Part shown: positions 1-7,564 of the stretch, piece by piece | How positions within the stretch are numbered: position 1 is the first letter of the stretch | Layout of the letters: every line of letters starts with the position of its first letter | Assembly (NCBI RefSeq): GCF_002813325.1 | Contig: NZ_PHUG01000001.1 | Coordinates: forward strand, 5,580,001-5,644,000 | Direction of reading: 5' to 3' | From: Janthinobacterium sp. 64 | GTDB taxonomy: Bacteria > Pseudomonadota > Gammaproteobacteria > Burkholderiales > Burkholderiaceae_D | Length of the DNA stretch: 64,000 bases | The notes under the pieces: generated by a model | The model's database searches: none | Told to the model about the DNA's origin: nothing | Seen by the model: only the letters and a program-made list of their open reading frames with translations | Position numbers and translations under genes: made by a program

Positions 1-128
1 TGGCGCAAGTGAACCAGGGCTTGCGCGATTACCTGAAGCCATCGGCCGTGTCGGTCGTGACGGCGGGCGATTTTGCCAAGGTGGCGAAAGAGGGTGAGAG
101 CGGCGCCAAGGCAACGACGTCGAAGTAA
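1..128 (+). CDS. C-terminal end of an M16-type zinc peptidase (partial)
   Basis: Only the last 41 codons are inside the window, read from base 3 and ending at TAA 126-128. The visible tail contains LRDYLKP followed by SVVTAGDF. That pattern is typical of the extreme C-terminus of M16 (pitrilysin/insulinase-like) periplasmic peptidases, where the last strand-turn carries a V-T-A-G-D segment. The catalytic HxxEH motif would lie upstream of the window and cannot be checked. The gene is convergent with the OmpA lipoprotein gene on its right and shares a bidirectional terminator with it. The family call rests on a short tail only. Confidence 0.5.
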   Translation, partial: AQVNQGLRDYLKPSAVSVVTAGDFAKVAKEGESGAKATTSK

Positions 129-142
129 GCTGTTTTCAATGG

Positions 143-184
143 AAAAAACCCGCCGGCAAGTGACCTTGCCGGCGGGTTTTTTTA
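143..184. terminator. bidirectional rho-independent terminator
   Basis: A 12-bp perfect stem (149-160 with 165-176, loop TGAC) is flanked by an A-run on the left and a T-run on the right. It can therefore stop transcription from both convergent genes. Confidence 0.9.
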
Positions 185-199
185 TTGAATCAAGCCAAC

Positions 200-883
200 T
201 TAGCGTGGCGCCATTTCGGCTACGTAGATTTCCACGCGGCGATTGCGTGCGCGTCCCGAGGCATCGGCATTCGAGGCGATCGGCTCGCGGGCGCCGCGGC
301 CTTCCGTGACGACGCGCGTTGGCGATACGCCGCGCATGGCCAGGTAGTCGCGCGTGTGGGCCGCGCGTTCCACCGACAGCGGTTCGTTGATGGAAGCGCT
401 GCCCGTGCTGTCCGTGTGGCCGACGATGCTGACCGTCGTGTTCGGGTTTTCATTCAGGGTAGCGGCAAAGCGGTCGAGAATCGGGCGGAAGTTGCCCTTG
501 ATGTCGGCGCGGTTGGTGTCGAAGGAAATATCGCTGGGGATTTCCATTTTCAGGCGGTTATCGGCCGTCTGCGACACTTGCACACCGGTACCCTGTGTCG
601 CTTGTTCCATCGCGCGCTTCTGGTTTTCCATGCGGTTCGACCAGATATTGCCGACCACGGCGCCCGCTGCCGCGCCGAGCAGGGCGCCGCCGGCCGTACG
701 GCCGCTGCTGCCGCCACCGGTGGTGCCGCCGATCAAGGCGCCCAGGCCCGCGCCGATGCCGGCGCCCGTGGCTGTGCCGCGTTGCGTCGAGGACATGTCC
801 GCGCAGCCGCTGGCGGCCAGTGCGATCACCAGCATGCCGATCAGGGATGTGGCGCCGGGGCCTTTTTTGAATGTTTCTTTCAT
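200..883 (-). CDS. OmpA-family lipoprotein with glycine zipper (YiaD-like)
   Basis: A 227-residue outer-membrane lipoprotein. A lipobox (LAASGC, Cys about residue 27) follows an N-terminal hydrophobic segment. Residues about 37-80 are a glycine zipper (GAGIGAGLGALIGG and GGALLGAAAGAVVGN), and the C-terminal ~110 residues are an OmpA peptidoglycan-binding domain (SFDTNRADI, VGHTDSTGS, NRRVEIYV). The layout matches E. coli YiaD: a lipid anchor, a membrane-inserting zipper and a periplasmic cell-wall clamp. The ATG is preceded by GGAGAAA. It is a single gene, convergent with the peptidase to its left. It does not carry the shared palindrome found near its relatives in this window. Confidence 0.88.
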   Translation of the reverse strand: MKETFKKGPGATSLIGMLVIALAASGCADMSSTQRGTATGAGIGAGLGALIGGTTGGGSSGRTAGGALLGAAAGAVVGNIWSNRMENQKRAMEQATQGTGVQVSQTADNRLKMEIPSDISFDTNRADIKGNFRPILDRFAATLNENPNTTVSIVGHTDSTGSASINEPLSVERAAHTRDYLAMRGVSPTRVVTEGRGAREPIASNADASGRARNRRVEIYVAEMAPR

Positions 884-965
884 GGATTTTCTCCTTGTTT
901 TGTTATTGGGACATACCCAGGACTACCCGTACACGTTACTGCAAAATGGGCCGGTTTGCCAGCGC

Positions 966-993
966 ACGCAAAAGGGCGGCGCCCGTTTGCACG
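966..993 (-). terminator. probable terminator after the small membrane protein gene
   Basis: On the minus strand a GGGC-GCC-GCCC hairpin is extended by GCAAA pairing with TTTTGC, and four T follow the stem. It lies 30-60 bp past the stop at 1025. Confidence 0.5.
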
Positions 994-1024
994 CGCACCG
1001 CCCCTCTGGCCAGTCAATTGGCCT

Positions 1025-1171
1025 CTATAAACCGCGCCCGCTGATCAGGCGCAGCAGCACCATGATCACGGCGACCACCAGCAGGATGTGGATGAAGCCG
1101 CCAATGGTATAGGAAGTTACCAGGCCCAGCAGCCAAAGAATAATGAGTACGACGGCGATTGTATACAGCAT
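1025..1171 (-). CDS. small membrane protein, lmo0937-like
   Basis: A 48-residue protein that is almost entirely two hydrophobic helices (residues 2-20 and 27-44) separated by a short YTIGG turn, ending in a basic SGRGL tail. This matches the short lmo0937-type membrane proteins common in environmental proteobacteria, whose role is unknown but which are often stress-induced. I start at the ATG at 1171 because GGAGG lies seven bases upstream. An in-frame start further upstream would add a charged, unlikely extension. A palindrome at 1330-1345, shared with several envelope genes nearby, lies about 160 bp upstream of the start. Confidence 0.75.
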   Translation of the reverse strand: MLYTIAVVLIILWLLGLVTSYTIGGFIHILLVVAVIMVLLRLISGRGL

Positions 1172-1329
1172 GATATGTCCTCCGAGAGTAATGTGTGGAT
1201 GACGGCGACTGCCATGGCCTTGCAGGCGCTGGCGCATGGCGCCGTCATCGGTTTTTTGTCATTGCGCGGCGATTGGGTCGCTGAACGCTGATGCCATGAC
1301 TTAGTGTCTACTTTGTTTCGCTTGCGTTC

Positions 1330-1345
1330 TGTACGCTGTCGTACA
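1330..1345. promoter_or_regulatory. TGTACG-N4-CGTACA palindrome, copy 1
   Basis: A perfect inverted repeat, TGTACG-CTGT-CGTACA, in the region upstream of the small membrane protein gene (start 1171). At the class II distance on the minus strand the hexamer is GACACT (1308-1303), a weak -10. Eight related sites occur in the window. Confidence 0.6.
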
Positions 1346-1355
1346 CAAGGATCAA

Positions 1356-1601
1356 CTATCGGGACCGGTCAGCGTGATCATCTGCCATGCCCGGTATCCA
1401 GGCCAGCATGCCGGCCATGCCGACGGCGCCTGCCAGGCAGCTGACCATGCCGCCGGTCAGCAGCAGCATCACGCCGAACACGGGCGCGCTCGCTTGCAAT
1501 GGCGCCAGGTCCAGCGCGCAGAAGCCCAGCGCGGTGGCCAGGATGCCGGCACCGATCAAGCCGAGCCAGATCCGCTTACTGCCTGCCTTGTCGTTTTCCA
1601 T
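1356..1601 (-). CDS. small two-helix membrane protein, unknown function
   Basis: An 81-residue protein with a charged N-terminus (MENDKAGSKR). It has two hydrophobic segments (about residues 11-30 and 42-70) joined by a short loop, and an acidic/basic tail (DDHADRSR). I do not recognise a named family. The start at 1601 is chosen because AAGGAG stands seven bases upstream; a longer reading frame exists but lacks such a site. It sits alone between stress-type envelope genes on the same strand, so a membrane stress role is possible but not shown by any motif. Confidence 0.6.
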   Translation of the reverse strand: MENDKAGSKRIWLGLIGAGILATALGFCALDLAPLQASAPVFGVMLLLTGGMVSCLAGAVGMAGMLAWIPGMADDHADRSR

Positions 1602-1750
1602 CGCAGCTCCTTGAAGATATTCGTTGAACTTTCCTGAGTGCATCATCTCGCGGGATGGGAAACTCATCTGTACGCCAACGAACATTGCCAAAAAGAAAAC
1701 GCCCGGACGGGCCGGGCGTGTATTCGGTTTAAACGCCGGCTGGCGGCCGC

Positions 1751-2404
1751 TTAGCCCATGGCGCGCAAGCTGCCGTTGACGACGCGCACGCGGTCGCCCT
1801 GGCGCCAGTTCGGCGCGGCGCTCTGGTGCACGGTGCGCGTCTTGCCGTTATCGAGGCGCACGACGATGTTGTAGCTGCGCGTGGCGCGCACGCTGCCTTC
1901 GATCTGGTTGCCGGCCACGGCGCCGCCCACGGCGCCCAGCACGGTGGCCAGCTGCTTGCCGTGGCCGCCGCCTACCTGATTGCCCAGCAAGCCGCCGACG
2001 ACGGCGCCGCCGGCCGCGCCCACGCCGCTGCCTTCGGCGCGCGTATTGACTTCATGGATGGCTTCGATCACGCCGCAATTGCTGCACACCTGCGGCGCCG
2101 GGGCTGCCGCATATTGTTGCTGTGGCTGTTGCTGCGGCTGCTGAGGCTGTGGCTGGCGCACGGGTTGCTGCGGTGGCTGGGCTGCCAGCGCTTGCGCGCC
2201 GGCCGGCTGCAAGTTCGCTGGCGGCTGGTTCGCCTGCAGGCTGGCCATTTGCTCGGCCGAGGTGCCGGCTGCCAGCGGCTGGCTATCGCCCTGGGACGAA
2301 GGCAGCCAGCCCATCAGGGCCGCCGTGCCGACGCCGCAAAACAGCAGGACGGCGACGGCGGCGGCAAGCACCAGTGGATGGAGGGATTTGGTGGTGGTAG
2401 TCAT
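1751..2404 (-). CDS. glycine-zipper 2TM envelope protein with Q/P-rich linker
   Basis: A 217-residue protein. An N-terminal membrane segment (about residues 12-34, no lipobox) is followed by a Q/P/A-rich linker (about 70-105) and a CSNCG pair. Next comes a glycine-zipper block (GAAGGAVVGGLLGNQVGGG and GAVGGAVAGNQIEG). The C-terminal module (VVRLDNGKTRTVHQ, RQGDRVRVVNG) is the one found in SlyB/Pcp-like 17-kDa proteins. An almost identical C-terminal module occurs in the lipoprotein at 11234-11680, so the two are paralogues. AAGGAG precedes the chosen ATG. The upstream gap holds a shared palindrome at 2505-2520. Confidence 0.82.
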   Translation of the reverse strand: MTTTTKSLHPLVLAAAVAVLLFCGVGTAALMGWLPSSQGDSQPLAAGTSAEQMASLQANQPPANLQPAGAQALAAQPPQQPVRQPQPQQPQQQPQQQYAAAPAPQVCSNCGVIEAIHEVNTRAEGSGVGAAGGAVVGGLLGNQVGGGHGKQLATVLGAVGGAVAGNQIEGSVRATRSYNIVVRLDNGKTRTVHQSAAPNWRQGDRVRVVNGSLRAMG

Positions 2405-2504
2405 GGAGAGCTCCTTGTGTTTTTTGAAATAATGAAAAGGGTGATGCGTGTTCTGCGTGTTACTTGCGTCTGTTGCCAGTGTGCTGTGCCGCGTGCGCCG
2501 CTTC

Positions 2505-2520
2505 CGTGCGTCACCGTACA
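2505..2520. promoter_or_regulatory. YGTRCG-N4-CGYACR palindrome, copy 2
   Basis: CGTGCG-TCAC-CGTACA lies between the divergent glycine-zipper gene (start 2404) and the Crp/Fnr-type gene (start 2591). Rightward, the hexamer TAGGCT (2542-2547) sits 29.5 bases from the repeat centre, the class II spacing. Leftward the equivalent hexamer is CACACT. Confidence 0.55.
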
Positions 2521-2590
2521 TACAGGCACGGTACTGCACCGTAGGCTAAGTAAAAATTATGTCGAGTTGTAACGACACCAAGGAAAAGCA

Positions 2591-3367
2591 ATGCCACCAA
2601 CGAACGCCAGCATGACCCTGTCCCGCGATGCAGGCCGATCCGGCATGGGCACGCCTGCGGGCGCGCTTGATGCCGGTAACCGCTTGCTGGCCAGCCTGCC
2701 CGAGCACGACTTGCGGCACCTGACGGCGCTGTTCGAGAGCGTCACGGTCGAGGTGGGCGAGGTACTGTACGAACCAGGCCAGCCTATCGGCCACATCTAT
2801 TTCCCCGGCGACTGCCTGATCTCGCTGCTGGCCGTGGCGGAAGGGCGCATGACCCTGGAAGTGGGCTCCGTCGGCCGCGAAGGCGTGCTGGGCGCTTCCG
2901 TCGCGCTCGGTCATGAGCTGGCGCAAGTGCGTGCCGTCGTGCAACGATCCGGTACGGCCAGCCGCATCGGGCGGGCCGCGTTCTGCGCCGAGTTCGCCCA
3001 GCTCGAATCCCTGCAGCGTTTGCTGTACCGCTACACGGACACCTTGCTGGCGCAAGCCATCCAGATTGCCGTGTGCAGCCGCTTTCACGTGCTTGAGGCA
3101 CGCCTGGCCCGTTCGCTGCTGATCACGCGCGACCGCCTGCAGTCGGAAAAATTTCACCTGACGCATGAATTCCTCGCCCATACCCTGGGCGTGCGGCGGG
3201 TCGGCGTGACCAAGGCCGCCAGCGCGCTGCAACAGCAAAAACTGATTACCTACAGCCGCGGCAATATCGAGATCCTCGATTCCGCCGGCCTGGAAGCCGT
3301 TTCCTGCCGCTGCTACGAGCTGGTCAAGGACAGCGGCGCCATCGGCATGGCCAACGTCTTCGTCTGA
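2591..3367 (+). CDS. Crp/Fnr-family transcriptional regulator
   Basis: 258 residues. An N-terminal cyclic-nucleotide-binding-type beta barrel spans about residues 30-150 (VGEVLYEPGQPIGHIYFPGD is its first part). A dimer helix follows (about 145-175), then a C-terminal Crp-type winged helix (about 187-235). The recognition helix reads LGVRRVGVTKAAS, with Arg202-Arg203 in place of the usual R-E-T pattern. The phosphate-binding cassette is not the cAMP type, and no N-terminal Fnr cysteine cluster is visible, so the signal is unknown. AAGGAAAA precedes the ATG. Because a palindrome with Crp/Fnr geometry recurs around it, including in its own upstream region, I infer that it may be the regulator of that local gene set. 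Confidence 0.85.
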   Translation: MPPTNASMTLSRDAGRSGMGTPAGALDAGNRLLASLPEHDLRHLTALFESVTVEVGEVLYEPGQPIGHIYFPGDCLISLLAVAEGRMTLEVGSVGREGVLGASVALGHELAQVRAVVQRSGTASRIGRAAFCAEFAQLESLQRLLYRYTDTLLAQAIQIAVCSRFHVLEARLARSLLITRDRLQSEKFHLTHEFLAHTLGVRRVGVTKAASALQQQKLITYSRGNIEILDSAGLEAVSCRCYELVKDSGAIGMANVFV

Positions 3368-3392
3368 TTTCCTCATCCTCGTGCCGCGGACG

Positions 3393-3436
3393 CAAAAAAG
3401 CGGGGCGGGCGCCTGGGCACCCACCCCGCTTTTTTG
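3393..3436. terminator. bidirectional rho-independent terminator
   Basis: An A-run, a GC-rich stem (AGCGGGGCGGG against CCACCCCGCT, one mismatch) and a T-run lie between the convergent Crp/Fnr gene and the small glycine-zipper lipoprotein gene. Confidence 0.85.
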
Positions 3437-3444
3437 AGCGTCAA

Positions 3445-3663
3445 TTACTTCGGCTTGACCTGATTACCGATCACGCCACCGACGGCGGCGCCGCCGACTG
3501 CGCCGACGGCGCTGCCGCCCGTCAGCACGGAGCCGGCAACGGCGCCGATACCGGCGCCGATGGCCGTGTTTTTATCCTGGCCGGACATGTTGGCGCAAGC
3601 GGTCAAGCTCAACAGCAAGGCGGCAACGGAAGTGGTAGCGGCGATTTTTTTAATGATTTGCAT
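3445..3663 (-). CDS. small glycine-zipper lipoprotein (OsmB-like)
   Basis: A 72-residue lipoprotein. A signal sequence ends in the lipobox LTAC (Cys 23) and is followed by a glycine zipper (GAGIGAVAGSVLTGG, GAVGGAAVGGVIGNQ) ending in KPK. Size and layout match OsmB and related osmotically inducible outer-membrane lipoproteins. GGAGAA precedes the ATG. A palindrome of the shared type lies at 3786-3801, and a TATTCT hexamer sits at exactly the spacing expected of a class II activated promoter, so the gene is a good candidate member of the local regulon. Confidence 0.85.
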   Translation of the reverse strand: MQIIKKIAATTSVAALLLSLTACANMSGQDKNTAIGAGIGAVAGSVLTGGSAVGAVGGAAVGGVIGNQVKPK

Positions 3664-3758
3664 GATAGTTCTCCTATGAATTCGGACCTCGTGGCGCCGG
3701 CATGGTATGGGCCGGGGGACTTCGTATCGCCACGTCTTGGTGTTTCAGGCACGATCAC

Positions 3759-3801
3759 AGAATAGAATTGTGGCAAGGCAGGGTCTGTTCGGCAACGCAC
3801 A
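3759..3801 (-). promoter_or_regulatory. palindrome copy 3 with correctly spaced -10
   Basis: TGTTCG-GCAA-CGCACA (3786-3801, centre 3793.5). On the minus strand TATTCT (3764-3759) begins 29.5 bases from the centre, which would put the start site near 3752 with the repeat centred at -41.5. The target is the OsmB-like gene starting at 3663. Confidence 0.6.
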
Positions 3802-3853
3802 TAGGGGTGTAACAATTGTAATCGTGCACGGCCGCCCTATCTTGCCATCTTGT

Positions 3854-5890
3854 TCAGCGGCTTTTGCGCGCTGTCTTGCCCGGTTTCGGCGCCACCGGTT
3901 TCACGCGCGCCTGGGCCAGCAGCGCCGCGCATTCGCTATCTTCGACGGGGCCGGTATTGACCAACGGCAGCAGCGCCGCCACGGGCGCCACCACGGCCAG
4001 CGCCAGGGCGCCACCGGCGCGCAGGGCCAGCACGCCCTTGTCGACGCTCACGTCGGGCTTGCTGAACGTGCCATGCACATACAGGGGCGAGCGCAGCGAA
4101 AAGACGCGCAAGCCCTTGCTGTCGGGCCGCAGGGTCAGGTCCAGCCGTTCATCGGCCAGGTTCACCGTGCCATCGATATTGAGGATGGCGTCATCGGTGT
4201 CGACGATGAACTGGCGCGTGCGCATCAAGCCCTTGGTGACGGCGAAGTCGGCGGCCATGCAGTTCAGCCTGACCTGCTTGTCGCCAGACAGTTTGGCCAG
4301 CACGACACTGCCGATGTTCAAGCCCATTTCTTCCAGCAACAGTTTGCTGATGCTGCCCCGGTTGATCAGCGCACGCACTTCGCCGTTCGAACTGCCCAGC
4401 AGGGTGGCGACGGAATTGCCCGTGGCCGACAGCGATGCATCGCCATTGATTTCGCCCACGCTGGCCTGCAGGGCCGGCAGGCGGGGGAACAGTTGCTGGA
4501 TGTGCAGATGGCGGGCGCTGGCCTTGAGTTCGGCCGCGATGCCGTTGGCGATGACCTTGCCGCTGCCGTCGAGCTTGATTTGCGACGTCAGGGTGCCGCC
4601 CGCCACGTTGAAGTTGAGCGGCGTCAATGACAGCACGCCATCCGTCAGCACCACATGCGTGTCGAGCTTGCTGATCGGCAGCTCGGCGTCGCGCGTGATC
4701 TTGTCGGCCGTGTAGCGCACGTCGGCGTCCAGGCTGGTCCACCGCTCCGTCTTGAAGGTTTCCACCGGCAGCACGCGGCCGGCCGGTTGCGTCGACGGCA
4801 CGCCCCGTTCCTTCTTGCTGGCGCTGGAATCAGCGCCCACCAGCGGACCGAGGTCGGAAAATTGCAGCAGGCGCGAGTGCACTTCACCCGTCAGGCGCTT
4901 GCGCGGCGTGCTGGCGGAAAAGGCCAGCTTGCCGCCGATGTCGCTCGAACCCACCTTGCCGCTGAACTGGTCGTACACCCATTCGCCGCCACGCGGTGCC
5001 AGGGTGCCCGTCAAATGGCCTTCCGTGCTGAAATGCGGCGTTTCCGGCAGCAGCACGCCCGTCAAGGGATACAGGCGCGCCATGCTGGGTCCGGATAGCT
5101 TCAGGCGCACGTCGAGCGCGGCCAAGTCCGCCGGGCGCGTCAGCGTGCCTTCGATGGCCACGCTGCTGCCGCTCGCGCGCATGTCGGCCTGGATGGGGAA
5201 GGGCGTGCCTTGCCGCTGCAGCGACAGCACGCCGCCCGCCTTGCCGCCGCCCTTGACGGTTTCGCCGCGGTAGGTGCCCGACAGTGTCCAGGCGATGCCG
5301 TAGCGCGCATCGCCCGCGAGGGTGTCGACATCGGCGCGCATCGCCGTTTTGCTGACGCCATCGTCCAGGGTCACGCTGCCCTTGCTGAAGACCACGCTTT
5401 GCAGTTCCAGCTGCCACGGCGATGGCTGCTCCTGCTTGTCGAAGGTCCAGTTATTTTTGCCATCCTTGCTGCGCAGCAAGCGCACCTGCGGCGTGTCGAA
5501 GCGCAATTGCGGGATGATGATTTTCTTGTCCAGCAGGGCCAGCGGGTTGAGCGAGAACGCCAGCTGGCTGACGCTGGCCAGTTGCGCCTGGCCATCCGTG
5601 TCCGCCATGCTGCTCGGGTTGCCCAGGCGCACATCCTTGGCCTGCAGGTGCGGCCAGGGCAGATAGTCGCGCCAGGTTTTTTGCCCCGTAGTTGCCGGTT
5701 GCCGCCACGTCAGCGCCAGGTCGCCCACGATGGCAAACGGCCGTCCCAGCGCGTCGCTGGCGCGCGCATTGAGCCAGGGCTTGGCGCGGTTCCAATCCAT
5801 GTTCGACAGGACGATGGCGGCGGTGACGGGCAGGGCGATGAGCACGGCGGTGCTGGCAAGGGCGATTTTCTGACGGCGGGAGAGCGGCAT
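3854..5890 (-). CDS. AsmA-family protein
   Basis: A 678-residue member of the AsmA family, inner-membrane-anchored periplasmic proteins linked to lipid transport and outer-membrane assembly. It has one N-terminal membrane segment (about residues 9-29) followed by NMDWNRAKPW, the usual AsmA opening. A long beta-rich periplasmic region follows, with the AsmA C-terminal signature near the end (VVLAKLSGDKQVRLNCMAADF and LDLTLRPDSKGLRVFSLRSPLYVHGTFSKPDV). It ends in a second hydrophobic stretch and a basic tail. I use the ATG at 5890. A GTG ten codons upstream is also possible, and neither has a strong ribosome site. It appears monocistronic. Confidence 0.88.
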   Translation of the reverse strand: MPLSRRQKIALASTAVLIALPVTAAIVLSNMDWNRAKPWLNARASDALGRPFAIVGDLALTWRQPATTGQKTWRDYLPWPHLQAKDVRLGNPSSMADTDGQAQLASVSQLAFSLNPLALLDKKIIIPQLRFDTPQVRLLRSKDGKNNWTFDKQEQPSPWQLELQSVVFSKGSVTLDDGVSKTAMRADVDTLAGDARYGIAWTLSGTYRGETVKGGGKAGGVLSLQRQGTPFPIQADMRASGSSVAIEGTLTRPADLAALDVRLKLSGPSMARLYPLTGVLLPETPHFSTEGHLTGTLAPRGGEWVYDQFSGKVGSSDIGGKLAFSASTPRKRLTGEVHSRLLQFSDLGPLVGADSSASKKERGVPSTQPAGRVLPVETFKTERWTSLDADVRYTADKITRDAELPISKLDTHVVLTDGVLSLTPLNFNVAGGTLTSQIKLDGSGKVIANGIAAELKASARHLHIQQLFPRLPALQASVGEINGDASLSATGNSVATLLGSSNGEVRALINRGSISKLLLEEMGLNIGSVVLAKLSGDKQVRLNCMAADFAVTKGLMRTRQFIVDTDDAILNIDGTVNLADERLDLTLRPDSKGLRVFSLRSPLYVHGTFSKPDVSVDKGVLALRAGGALALAVVAPVAALLPLVNTGPVEDSECAALLAQARVKPVAPKPGKTARKSR

Positions 5891-5974
5891 AAGCGGAATT
5901 CTTTCTGGACAAGTAGACACGATGCTACAGGAATCGCCACAAAACCGGTCCCGTTTCTGGTTTTGCAGGCGTGC

Positions 5975-5992
5975 ACGTGCGCTGCCGCACGT
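5975..5992. promoter_or_regulatory. palindrome copy 4 (upstream of DUF4398 gene)
   Basis: A perfect 7+7 inverted repeat, ACGTGCG-CTGC-CGCACGT, 50 bp upstream of copy 5 (centre to centre). It has no matching -10 at class II distance, so it may be an auxiliary upstream site. Confidence 0.45.
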
Positions 5993-6025
5993 TGCCCATG
6001 CAAGTATTGTCGATTTCTTACTCTA

Positions 6026-6068
6026 TGTGCGGCACCGAACGGATATGTGGGGAGCCGGAGCCTATAAC
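6026..6068 (+). promoter_or_regulatory. palindrome copy 5 with TATAAC -10
   Basis: TGTGCG-GCAC-CGAACG (6026-6041, centre 6033.5) is followed by TATAAC (6063-6068) beginning 29.5 bases from the centre. This puts the predicted start near 6075 and the repeat at -41.5. It is the best promoter candidate of the set and reads into the gene at 6141. Confidence 0.65.
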
Positions 6069-6140
6069 GTCATACATCAAACGCAGTTCCTGATTCGTTC
6101 CACCTGTTACACATCAATCACATTCTCCAGGAGAAGAAAA

Positions 6141-6545
6141 ATGACAAACCGAGATTCCATCACAACCCCCATGACCGCTCTGGCCGCCTGCCTCACCGCC
6201 GTTGTTCTGATGACGGGCTGCTCCAGCCTGAAAACGCCAGCCACGGCTGATGTCGCCGTGTCGCGCGCCGCCGTCGATAACGCCGCCAGCGCCGGCGCCG
6301 CCGAACTGGCCCCCGATGAAATGCGTTCGGCCCGCGAGAAAATGCGCATGGCTAACCAAGCCTTGAAAGACCGCGACTACAAACTGGCGCGCGACCTGGC
6401 CGACCAGGCGCAAGCCGATGCCAAGCTGGCGCAAAGCAAGGCCAACTCGGCCAAGGCCACCAGCGCGGCCGATGAAATCAACGAGAACATCCGCGTCATG
6501 CGAGAAGAACTCGACCGTGCCAATCAGCAAGCTCCAAAACAATAA
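6141..6545 (+). CDS. DUF4398 domain lipoprotein
   Basis: A 134-residue lipoprotein with lipobox LMTGC (Cys about residue 26). The rest is a DUF4398 region: an alpha-helical, alanine-rich repeat-like segment (DEMRSAREKMRMANQALKD, then KLARDLADQAQADAKLAQ) probably forming a coiled coil in the periplasm. GGAGAAG precedes the ATG. It is 35 bp upstream of a second protein that joins the same helical region to an OmpA domain, so the pair is probably co-transcribed and may act together at the cell wall. The upstream promoter carries two shared palindromes. Confidence 0.82.
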   Translation: MTNRDSITTPMTALAACLTAVVLMTGCSSLKTPATADVAVSRAAVDNAASAGAAELAPDEMRSAREKMRMANQALKDRDYKLARDLADQAQADAKLAQSKANSAKATSAADEINENIRVMREELDRANQQAPKQ

Positions 6546-6580
6546 GCAACAACAACAATAACTAATAACAGGACTCCATC

Positions 6581-7480
6581 ATGAAAAAAGCTACCTACAC
6601 CACCATTCCCGGCCTGCTGGCCATGGCCGCTTTAGTTGCCGCCTGCAGCTCCGCACCGACCACCACCAGTCTGCTCGACCAGACGCGCGGCGACTACATG
6701 GCGGCGCAATCGAACCCGCTGGTATCGACCTATGCGCCACGCGAATTCCGCGAAGCGAGCGCTGCGCTGGAAGCGGCGAACGCGGCCGCCACGCGCCAGG
6801 ATGACAGTGAAAAGGTCGACAAGCTGGCCTATCTGGCCAAGCAAAAGATAGCCACGGCACAAGAGGTAGCCAAGCAGAAAGCCGCAGAAGCCGATGTCGC
6901 CAACGCCGGCAAGCAGCGCGATCAGTTGCGCCTCGATGCGCGCACGCAGCAGGCCGACCAGGCCACGGCCCGCGCCCAGTCGGCGCAAGCCGATGCGGAA
7001 GCGGCCAAGGCGCAGGCGCAAGCGGCCGAAGCGTCGGCCCGCGATGCGCAAGCCCGCGCCGCCGGACTCGAAGCGCAGCTGGCCGACCTGGCCGCCAAGA
7101 AAACCGAGCGCGGCATGGTCATCACCCTCGGTGACGTGCTGTTTGGCACGGACAAGGCGAACCTGACGGCCGATGGCGCAAATACGGCGCGCAAGCTGGC
7201 CGACGTACTAAAAAACAACCCGCAACGCACCGTGCTGATCGAAGGTTTTACGGATAGCACGGGCGGTTCCGCGCATAACCTGGAATTGTCGCAACGCCGC
7301 GCCGAATCCGTGCGCAATGCATTGCTGGAACAAGGCATCAGCCGCGACCGCATCGCCACGAAAGGCTACGGCGCCGCCTATCCGGCCGCTGGCAATGACA
7401 CGGTGGCAAACCGCCAGCTGAATCGCCGGGTGGAAATCGTGCTGTCGGAAGATAACACCGCCATTCCCGCCCGCCGTTAA
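6581..7480 (+). CDS. OmpA-family lipoprotein with DUF4398 coiled coil
   Basis: A 299-residue protein. It has a lipobox (LVAAC, Cys about 22), a DUF4398-like helical region (about 30-95) and a long alanine/glutamine-rich coiled coil (about 95-172, QADQATARAQSAQADAEAA). The C-terminus is an OmpA peptidoglycan-binding domain (about 180-290: LGDVLFGTDKANL, IEGFTDSTGG, NRQLNRRVEIVLSE). The outer-membrane lipid anchor and cell-wall domain are therefore separated by a rod of roughly 80 residues. It follows the DUF4398 lipoprotein gene by 35 bp, and a ferritin-like gene follows after two small hairpins. Confidence 0.88.
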   Translation: MKKATYTTIPGLLAMAALVAACSSAPTTTSLLDQTRGDYMAAQSNPLVSTYAPREFREASAALEAANAAATRQDDSEKVDKLAYLAKQKIATAQEVAKQKAAEADVANAGKQRDQLRLDARTQQADQATARAQSAQADAEAAKAQAQAAEASARDAQARAAGLEAQLADLAAKKTERGMVITLGDVLFGTDKANLTADGANTARKLADVLKNNPQRTVLIEGFTDSTGGSAHNLELSQRRAESVRNALLEQGISRDRIATKGYGAAYPAAGNDTVANRQLNRRVEIVLSEDNTAIPARR

Positions 7481-7533
7481 ACGCCTTGGGGCGTTGTAAG
7501 CCAAAGGCAGCACCGGCCGAACCTTGGCCGGTG
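7480..7533 (+). other. two short hairpins between OmpA and ferritin-like genes
   Basis: Hairpin 1 is AACGCC-TTGG-GGCGTT (7480-7495). Hairpin 2 is CACCGGCC-N7-GGCCGGTG (7511-7533). Neither is followed by a T-run, so they look more like RNA processing or stabilising elements, or a leaky stop, than a full terminator. Confidence 0.45.
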
Positions 7534-7564
7534 GATACCCATGCAAGACTTGAAAGGAAACATC

